From a virus: 49,357 nt of DNA. A program made the position numbers and the translations under genes. Where the stretch lies: positions 1-49,357 of IMG/VR virus record IMGVR_UViG_3300022750_000017, one strand, 5' to 3'. A model generated the notes under the pieces. That model ran no database searches. It was not told the origin of the DNA and saw only the letters and a list, made by a program, of their open reading frames with translations. Shown here piece after piece: positions 1 to 4,300 of the stretch (positions are counted from its first letter, which is position 1; the number at the start of each line of letters is the position of its first letter).

Positions 1-192
1 CTGGTTTACGATGGGTGGGATGAGGACGAGGTTGTCCAACTTATCGCAAGCGACATCCAAGCCGCTTACACTCGTGGCCTAGAGGATGCGGCTAACCTGT
101 GCGCTATCGCCGCAACCAACACCGAGTCAGACGAAGCCGAACTTGAGCTATATAAAGCGGCTCATGAAATCCGGAAAATTGGTGTCTCTTGA
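1..192 (+). CDS. Partial small phage protein (5' end outside window)
   Basis: The frame is open from base 1 to a TGA at 190-192, giving 63 residues with no start inside the window, so the N-terminus is missing. The fragment is acidic and probably helical, with an Ala-rich stretch (RGLEDAANLCAIAA) like the one in the 84-residue protein at 42561-42815 of allele B. The next gene starts on a TTG that overlaps this stop (TTGA), which supports it as the upstream member of the operon. Function unknown. Confidence 0.7.
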   Translation: MVYDGWDEDEVVQLIASDIQAAYTRGLEDAANLCAIAATNTESDEAELELYKAAHEIRKIGVS

Positions 193-362
193 AAATCCCC
201 ATCACCGACCAAATCACCGAAGCCCGCCGCTGGCTGAGTGTGCTGCCGGCGGGTCCACGGCGGGACTCTGCTGAGGGGATCGTTCTTACACTTGAGTTTA
301 TGAAGGCCTACAGAGACGAGTTCTATTTATTCATGGCCGCTAGGTCTAGAGGAGAGAAGTGA
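189..362 (+). CDS. Small conserved protein, TTG start (allele A)
   Basis: The protein has 57 residues and begins with TTG at 189-191, overlapping the preceding stop as TTGA. It starts MKIPITDQITEARRWL and is nearly the same protein as the ATG-started gene at 43292-43474, which confirms the unusual start and frame. The conserved core includes WLSVLPAGPRRD followed by an acidic, aromatic helix. No domain recognised; it is a small early-operon protein of unknown function. Confidence 0.8.
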   Translation: MKIPITDQITEARRWLSVLPAGPRRDSAEGIVLTLEFMKAYRDEFYLFMAARSRGEK

Positions 363-646
363 TGGCATACTGCGACACATGCGCTTTTTACAAAGCGGGG
401 CACGGAGGCGATGGTCATTGCTCCAACCCGTTCAATGCAGAAGTTAAATGGATAGGAGGTGGAGAGTATTCGAGCAGCGAACAGGTATTGATCCCAATGA
501 GAACGGATATCGGCATGGTTTGTGACCTGCATACAAATGCATTCAAGACAAATCACAGACGCCTTGCCGATCTAGTCAAACTCGAAAGAACTCCAGATAT
601 GAAGCCATGGGACCCGACTAAGGTAGTTCGCCAAACTTCCCCTTGA
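362..646 (+). CDS. Cys-rich small protein
   Basis: ATG 362-364 overlaps the previous stop (TGATG); a GTG at 359 is the alternative start. The 94-residue product begins MAYCDTCAFYKAG and continues with HC and a later C/H pair (VCDLH), an arrangement that could bind a metal ion. The gene at the same place in allele B (43455-43757) is a different, also Cys-containing protein, so this position is mosaic. Function unknown; metal binding is inferred only from Cys/His spacing. Confidence 0.75.
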   Translation: MAYCDTCAFYKAGHGGDGHCSNPFNAEVKWIGGGEYSSSEQVLIPMRTDIGMVCDLHTNAFKTNHRRLADLVKLERTPDMKPWDPTKVVRQTSP

Positions 647-671
647 CACTCCCGCAATAGCCATCTAAAAC
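643..671 (+). promoter_or_regulatory. Sigma70-type promoter (allele A)
   Basis: A perfect TTGACA (643-648) is followed after 17 bases by TAAAAC (666-671). The same element with the same 17-base spacing lies at 43732-43760 before the corresponding gene of allele B, while the flanking genes differ. The -35 box overlaps the stop of the upstream gene. A strong ribosome site (AAGGAG) and the gene at 701 follow. The -10 is weak, so activity is inferred. Confidence 0.6.
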
Positions 672-700
672 AAACGCAGAGATTAAGGAGAGATAGAATT

Positions 701-1165
701 ATGGCGCAGCACACACGAGACGAATTACGAGACCTCGTAGCACGTTTGAATGCATACGCCGAGGCTGACGCTAGTGGCGAAAGTCTAGGGGCTAACAAAA
801 CCCCAACCGCCTTCCGTTGGACACCTGAGATGTCCGCCGTATTCCCGGTACGGCTTACGATGTCGCAGCTTACCGCGATGTGGTTGGCATTGCATGACGC
901 GGCTGAGTATACCGCTGTCGGTGCGCTTACTGAGCCAACGGAGGAGGATGAGCCATCCACACCTCTTAACGACATAGACAAGGCTAATGGATGGGTCGAG
1001 TGGAACGGCGGTTCTTGCCCTGTAGGCAGCAAAGTTTGGCACCAACGGAAATACCGTGATGGGCTAGTTGGAGGCAAAACCACACCAGACATGGCTGGAG
1101 ACTACCATTGGAATCATGACGGTGGAAACGCTGACATCATTGCTTATCGAGTGCTGCCATCATGA
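701..1165 (+). CDS. Phage protein with WTPxMSAVFPVRL core and C-terminal GWxEW module
   Basis: The 154-residue protein starts at ATG 701 with AAGGAG nine or so bases upstream. Its middle (WTPEMSAVFPVRLTMSQLTA) is nearly identical to that of the 161-residue protein at 44004-44489, whereas the first 40 residues and the tail differ, so the gene is a mosaic. The C-terminal part (GWVEWNGGSCPVGSKV then DIIAYRVLP) resembles a small module that also makes up the 66-residue protein at 46712-46912. It overlaps the next gene by ATGA. Function unknown. Confidence 0.8.
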   Translation: MAQHTRDELRDLVARLNAYAEADASGESLGANKTPTAFRWTPEMSAVFPVRLTMSQLTAMWLALHDAAEYTAVGALTEPTEEDEPSTPLNDIDKANGWVEWNGGSCPVGSKVWHQRKYRDGLVGGKTTPDMAGDYHWNHDGGNADIIAYRVLPS

Positions 1166-1362
1166 CCACCCTCCACATCATCCGGGACGATGAACCAATC
1201 CTAGTCCACCTAGACTGGCAAAGCTGCGACGACCAAATCTGGGGTGTAACGGCCCACACCCGTACCGGCCTCGCCATCCCCCTATCCCCCACCGAAGAAA
1301 CCGACGCGCTAGAGAAAATCTACTCTGAGATGCCTTCGGTTAATTATTATGAGCTTTATTGA
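1162..1362 (+). CDS. Small acidic conserved protein (allele A)
   Basis: The 66-residue product begins MTTLHIIRDDEPILVHLDW and ends SVNYYELY. It differs from the copy at 44486-44686 at only a few residues, and most base differences fall at third codon positions, which supports coding. The start overlaps the upstream stop (ATGA). No family recognised. Confidence 0.85.
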   Translation: MTTLHIIRDDEPILVHLDWQSCDDQIWGVTAHTRTGLAIPLSPTEETDALEKIYSEMPSVNYYELY

Positions 1363-1373
1363 GGAGAATGATC

Positions 1374-1760
1374 GTGGCTAAGTTTAAGATTGGTGATCGG
1401 GTTCGGGTAGTTAACCCTCGTGAAGCGTCACTTAGTGACAACGGTAAGGAATTCACCATCAAAACTGATGAGGGCTTGTGGGGAGGCGAACAAAGTTGGC
1501 ACGGTCCTGGTGTAAGTTATAGACATAAAGAAGGTGCCCTTGAACTAATCGAACCCACCTCTCAAGGCCCCGTCCGCACCAAGACTGTGAAAGAGGTGGT
1601 TCCTGGGGAATACGGAGAGGTTACGGTTGGCAATGCTATGCTTTCAAAGGCATATGTTAAAATTGCCGACGCATACGGTCGCGCTGTTAGCCTTAACGCC
1701 ACCGAACTCCGCGCCGCCGCAGCTACCCTACTCGAAATTGCAGAGGCCCTTGATGCGTGA
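1374..1760 (+). CDS. Conserved phage protein with SH3-like N-terminus (GTG start)
   Basis: I place the start at GTG 1374, seven bases after GAGGAG (1361-1366); ATG 1368 is too close to that site. The 128-residue protein begins MAKFKIGDRVRVV, a KOW/SH3-like beta opening. Its second half (PTSQGPVRTKTVKEVVPG and TELRAAAATLLEIAEAL) is shared with the 135-residue protein at 44697-45104, but the first half is not, so the N-terminal domain has been exchanged between alleles. Function unknown. Confidence 0.75.
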   Translation: MAKFKIGDRVRVVNPREASLSDNGKEFTIKTDEGLWGGEQSWHGPGVSYRHKEGALELIEPTSQGPVRTKTVKEVVPGEYGEVTVGNAMLSKAYVKIADAYGRAVSLNATELRAAAATLLEIAEALDA

Positions 1761-1962
1761 AATCATCGGCGCACTTTCCTTCGTTGTCGCGGTGATAACT
1801 GCAGGTTACATAGGCTGGATTTCGCATGAAGAAGTGATGCTCCAAGAGTGCCGCCGTCAACACAATGTTTACGCCTGCGATGTTATCGCTATACCAGTCA
1901 ACCCAGACGGCCAGCCTTTAGATTTGGCCGATCCGTTTCACCCAGAGGAGCCTACTTCATGA
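1753..1962 (+). CDS. Small single-pass membrane protein
   Basis: ATG 1753 lies inside the end of the upstream gene. The 69-residue protein has one N-terminal membrane segment (IIGALSFVVAVITAGYIGWI, about residues 4-23) and then a soluble acidic region with two cysteines (C33 and C42 approximately). The next gene starts at 1959 with an ATGA overlap. Allele B carries a different soluble 86-residue gene at the matching place (45101-45361). Confidence 0.7.
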   Translation: MREIIGALSFVVAVITAGYIGWISHEEVMLQECRRQHNVYACDVIAIPVNPDGQPLDLADPFHPEEPTS

Positions 1963-2144
1963 GCCAATTCGTCAAACTCGGGAATACGTGGTTTCGTCCA
2001 GAGGATGTTAAATGGTTTGCGGATAGTTCGATTTATGGCAGGACCAAGCTACATATGGTCGATGGCAATGAATGGAACGTCGAGGAACGGCCGGACAACG
2101 TTGCTAAGGTATTAAACAATGCAATGAGGGAGCCTACTAAATGA
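1959..2144 (+). CDS. Small hypothetical protein
   Basis: ATG 1959 overlaps the upstream stop by ATGA, and the stop at 2142-2144 overlaps the next start in the same way. The 61 residues begin MSQFVKLGNTWFRPEDVKWF and look like a compact beta/alpha domain (VDGNEWNVEERPDNVAKVL). It has no counterpart in allele B. The tight coupling on both sides is the main support. Confidence 0.7.
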   Translation: MSQFVKLGNTWFRPEDVKWFADSSIYGRTKLHMVDGNEWNVEERPDNVAKVLNNAMREPTK

Positions 2145-2245
2145 CCATTACTACCCACCACCCCATTTCCACAGCCCTTGCTATTCTGGCTGTCGTTTGG
2201 GTTCTGACGATGGAAAATGGAGTACTATCGTGGCTCGGACTGTAA
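2141..2245 (+). CDS. Tiny membrane protein, 34 aa (allele A)
   Basis: The ORF runs from ATG 2141 to TAA 2243-2245. It encodes a single hydrophobic helix (ISTALAILAVVWVLTM). The allele B copy at 45358-45459 has 33 residues with the same core, and within the core the base differences (GCT/GCC, ATT/ATC, CTG/CTC) are silent. That is good evidence that this very short gene is translated. Function unknown. Confidence 0.75.
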   Translation: MTITTHHPISTALAILAVVWVLTMENGVLSWLGL

Positions 2246-2502
2246 GCCCCCTCTCGTTCGTTTATAAATGGAAATTAGGCGTTGGCCTCACAGCCGCCCT
2301 GCAAGAAGAAATCGACGTTTACGGCGACGATCACGAATGGCTATACCTCGCAAGCCGCGTCCCAAGCGTGCAACTCGCTGCGTCGGTGCCAGGAGAACTT
2401 GAGTGCATTATCGCTGCGCGTGACGAGGCTGTGAGCGCGGCTGAGGCTGAAATGGTTGGCGTAGTCGCTGTTACGGAGAAGCCGGTATGGTTGAGGCTGT
2501 AG
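2230..2502 (+). CDS. Small conserved protein, GTG start (allele A)
   Basis: The 90-residue protein matches the ATG-started gene at 45640-45903 (shared SPLS, VGVGLEAAL-like, RVPSVQ and IAARDEAVSAAEAEMVGVV). In this allele no ATG aligns; GTG 2230 is the nearest usable start and overlaps the tiny membrane gene. The C-terminal half is an Ala/Glu-rich helix. No domain recognised. Confidence 0.7.
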   Translation: MARTVSPLSFVYKWKLGVGLTAALQEEIDVYGDDHEWLYLASRVPSVQLAASVPGELECIIAARDEAVSAAEAEMVGVVAVTEKPVWLRL

Positions 2503-2711
2503 CATCGGGGCAGACAAATGCAGGGTCTCTGCTGGATGAGTGCGGCGATGTATTGTTCAACCTAGGCCCGCATGCGTGGGCTAACGATCAAGCCGCCGCC
2601 GTCATCAACGTTTTGCGTCGGCGTGGTTTACTAAATCTACAGGGCGTCGAACTATGCCGCGCTGAACTAGGGCCTCTGTCTGTGGCTGTGATTAAGGAGA
2701 ATATGGGATGA
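2487..2711 (+). CDS. Small conserved protein (allele A)
   Basis: The 74-residue product shares SLLDECGD, INVLRRRGLLN-like and CRAELGPLSVAVIKENMG with the 66-residue gene at 46111-46311. The last 40 or so bases are almost identical between alleles and include the AAGGAG ribosome site used by the next gene. Function unknown. Confidence 0.8.
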   Translation: MVEAVASGQTNAGSLLDECGDVLFNLGPHAWANDQAAAVINVLRRRGLLNLQGVELCRAELGPLSVAVIKENMG

Positions 2712-3052
2712 GTAATTGGGCGAGAGTTGGGATGAAAGTCGTTTGCGTGGATGGAAAGCCGCGACCAAAGTCCAGGAAAACGCTGCCGAAAGAAGGTGTT
2801 GTTTATACCATAGCTTGGGTTGGTCATCACGAATGGCCATCCGGCAACACCGGCATCGGTGTTCACCTAATCGAAATTTCTAGGCCTGTTGGAACGAATG
2901 GCAGAGTAAACCCATACGGCATTGATCGCTTCCGCCCAGTTATCAGCCCCGAACAAGACATCGCCCTTTTCCAGGCCCTCTGCCCCGGCCTTCCTGTCGT
3001 TCCACCAGCTGTTTTAAAGCCGCGCCTGCCATCTAAGGAGAATGCAAATTGA
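2708..3052 (+). CDS. Phage protein, SH3-like (allele A)
   Basis: The 114-residue protein starts MSNWARVGMKVVCVDGKP, a beta-rich opening typical of small phage proteins with VGxKVVCV starts. It is homologous to 46308-46658, with the shared end (FRPVIS, DIALFQALCPGLPVVPPAV). Its start overlaps the upstream stop by ATGA. A TTG-started gene follows with a TTGA overlap. Function unknown. Confidence 0.8.
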   Translation: MSNWARVGMKVVCVDGKPRPKSRKTLPKEGVVYTIAWVGHHEWPSGNTGIGVHLIEISRPVGTNGRVNPYGIDRFRPVISPEQDIALFQALCPGLPVVPPAVLKPRLPSKENAN

Positions 3053-3366
3053 CCTATATCGGCGCAAAAATACGGATGAATGGTGAGCGGCAACGGTATA
3101 CCGTAACGGCATGTAATGATCGTTTTGCGATTATGACTAAGCCATTCAATGCCAAGAAAACATACCTATACACGATCACTGGTCTACATCGTGACGTTCG
3201 TGGCCCGTGCAATTTCATATTCGGCTTGCCTAGCGATGTTAACTCGCCAGATTTAGCCAAAGAGGCTTTTGAAATGTTGGAGGCAGGGTCGATGGAAGTC
3301 GGTTACCGTCGCTGCATTCCACTCCACAGTGCAGAGCGGGCGCAGCTTATGGAAATCAACCTATAG
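3049..3366 (+). CDS. Hypothetical protein, TTG start
   Basis: The 105-residue ORF begins with TTG 3049, overlapping the previous stop as TTGA, with AAGGAG eight bases upstream (3035-3040). The sequence (MTYIGAKIRMNGERQRYTV) is probably beta-rich. It is present only in allele A. No family recognised. Confidence 0.75.
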   Translation: MTYIGAKIRMNGERQRYTVTACNDRFAIMTKPFNAKKTYLYTITGLHRDVRGPCNFIFGLPSDVNSPDLAKEAFEMLEAGSMEVGYRRCIPLHSAERAQLMEINL

Positions 3367-3401
3367 CTATGCCGGTGGAGACTGAGGCTAGGTGTAGCGG
3401 A

Positions 3402-3430
3402 TTGACCGCAAGCGTGTGACGGGCGATTAT
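3402..3430 (+). promoter_or_regulatory. Promoter upstream of the methyltransferase
   Basis: TTGACC (3402-3407), a 17-base spacer and GATTAT (3425-3430) precede the methyltransferase. Allele B has TTGACG, 17 bases and GATTAT at 46655-46683 although the downstream gene is different and most of the spacer has diverged. Conservation of just these boxes supports a real promoter that would also feed the primase. Confidence 0.5.
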
Positions 3431-3456
3431 ACTAGTCCGGATTTGGAGGGAATGGC

Positions 3457-4236
3457 ATGGAGAAACTGAAGGTATTGGACCTGTTTTCAGGGATAGGCGG
3501 GTTTAGCCTTGGCCTTGAACGAACGGGTGGATTTGAAGCCGTAGCGTTTTGCGAAATTGAGGAATTTCCACGGCGCGTTTTAGCTAAACACTGGCCGAAG
3601 GTGCCCTGTTACAATGACGTTAGAACGCTCAATTCAGAAAGGCTTACCCAAGATGGAATTACCGGAATTGATGTTATTTCCGGAGGGTTCCCTTGCCAAG
3701 ACCTCAGCGTTGCAGGCAAACTCGCTGGCCTTAAAGGCAAAAGGAGCGGGTTATGGTCAGAAATCGCCCGTTTGGTTAGCGAACTACGACCACGATACGT
3801 TATCGTGGAGAACGTCGCAAATCTGCTTAGTGGCCCTAGCGAACAACCAGGCGGATGGTTTGGCAGAGTACTCGGGGACTTGGCCGAGCTCGGGTATGAT
3901 GCGGAATGGGAAAACATACCAGCGTCAGCCTTGGGCGCTCCCCACCGCCGCGAACGTATCTGGGTTGTTGCCTACCCCAGTGAAATACGACAGTACGCCG
4001 GGAGGGCCGGGGAATCACTACAAGGGGTTGGGTTGGATGGGCAAGCACCAATGGCCGACGCCCACAGCCAACGACGCGAAGAACCGGACTTTACCGCCAT
4101 CACAGAAGGACAGAGACTCAATAGTTGGGTCGCTTCTGCGAACTGGAACCCGTGGGGTGCTGAACCCGCCGTGGGTCGAGTGGTTGATGGGTATCCAATG
4201 GGGTGGACAGAATTGCAGCCCTTGGAAACTCCGTAG
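3457..4236 (+). CDS. C5 cytosine DNA methyltransferase (3' end frameshifted)
   Basis: The protein transfers a methyl group from S-adenosylmethionine to cytosine C5 in DNA. Motif I (LDLFSGIGGFSLGLE) is at residues 7-21, the catalytic PCQ loop at 79-81, motif VI ENV at 118-120 and motif VIII RRERIWVVAY at about 164-173. The start is ATG 3457 with GGAGGG upstream. The C-terminal motifs IX-X (GRVVDG then RIAALGNSVVPQIPELIG) are split: the second part is in the -1 frame, ending at TAG 4287-4289. One base is apparently missing in the GGG at 4189-4191. It may be an assembly indel or a true mutation. Allele B lacks the gene, so it behaves as a strain-specific cargo gene, probably for protection from host restriction. 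Confidence 0.88.
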   Translation: MEKLKVLDLFSGIGGFSLGLERTGGFEAVAFCEIEEFPRRVLAKHWPKVPCYNDVRTLNSERLTQDGITGIDVISGGFPCQDLSVAGKLAGLKGKRSGLWSEIARLVSELRPRYVIVENVANLLSGPSEQPGGWFGRVLGDLAELGYDAEWENIPASALGAPHRRERIWVVAYPSEIRQYAGRAGESLQGVGLDGQAPMADAHSQRREEPDFTAITEGQRLNSWVASANWNPWGAEPAVGRVVDGYPMGWTELQPLETP

Positions 4237-4282
4237 TCCCCCAAATCCCGGAACTCATTGGCCGCGCCATCTTAGCCGCTAA
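3614..4282 (+). CDS. Overprinted gene in +1 frame of the methyltransferase
   Basis: A 222-residue frame is open across most of the methyltransferase gene. It is not a random shadow: it contains the order AKTSALQ, YDHDTLSWRTSQ, SGTWPSSGMMRNGKTYQRQP, LLPTP, WPTPTANDAK and LNPPWVEWLMG, which I recognise from a protein family often annotated beside or as part of phage C5 methyltransferases. Starts at ATG 3614, 3653 or 3671 are possible. The usual ending (YPMGWTELQPLETP) is present in the adjacent frame ending at 4236, and the same one-base gap at 4189-4191 that breaks the methyltransferase restores it. Function unknown; modification-related by association. Confidence 0.65.
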   Translation: MTLERSIQKGLPKMELPELMLFPEGSLAKTSALQANSLALKAKGAGYGQKSPVWLANYDHDTLSWRTSQICLVALANNQADGLAEYSGTWPSSGMMRNGKTYQRQPWALPTAANVSGLLPTPVKYDSTPGGPGNHYKGLGWMGKHQWPTPTANDAKNRTLPPSQKDRDSIVGSLLRTGTRGVLNPPWVEWLMGIQWGGQNCSPWKLRSPPNPGTHWPRHLSR

Positions 4283-4300
4283 CACCTAGGCCCCCATGTC

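Noticed and set aside
553-1092. Minus-strand 179-codon ORF over the early genes of allele A
   Set aside because: Antisense to two genes with good starts and to the promoter at 643-671; not kept in allele B.
4186-4200. Programmed -1 frameshift as explanation for the split methyltransferase
   Set aside because: No canonical slippery heptamer or downstream structure; a missing G repairs both overlapping frames, which fits an indel better.
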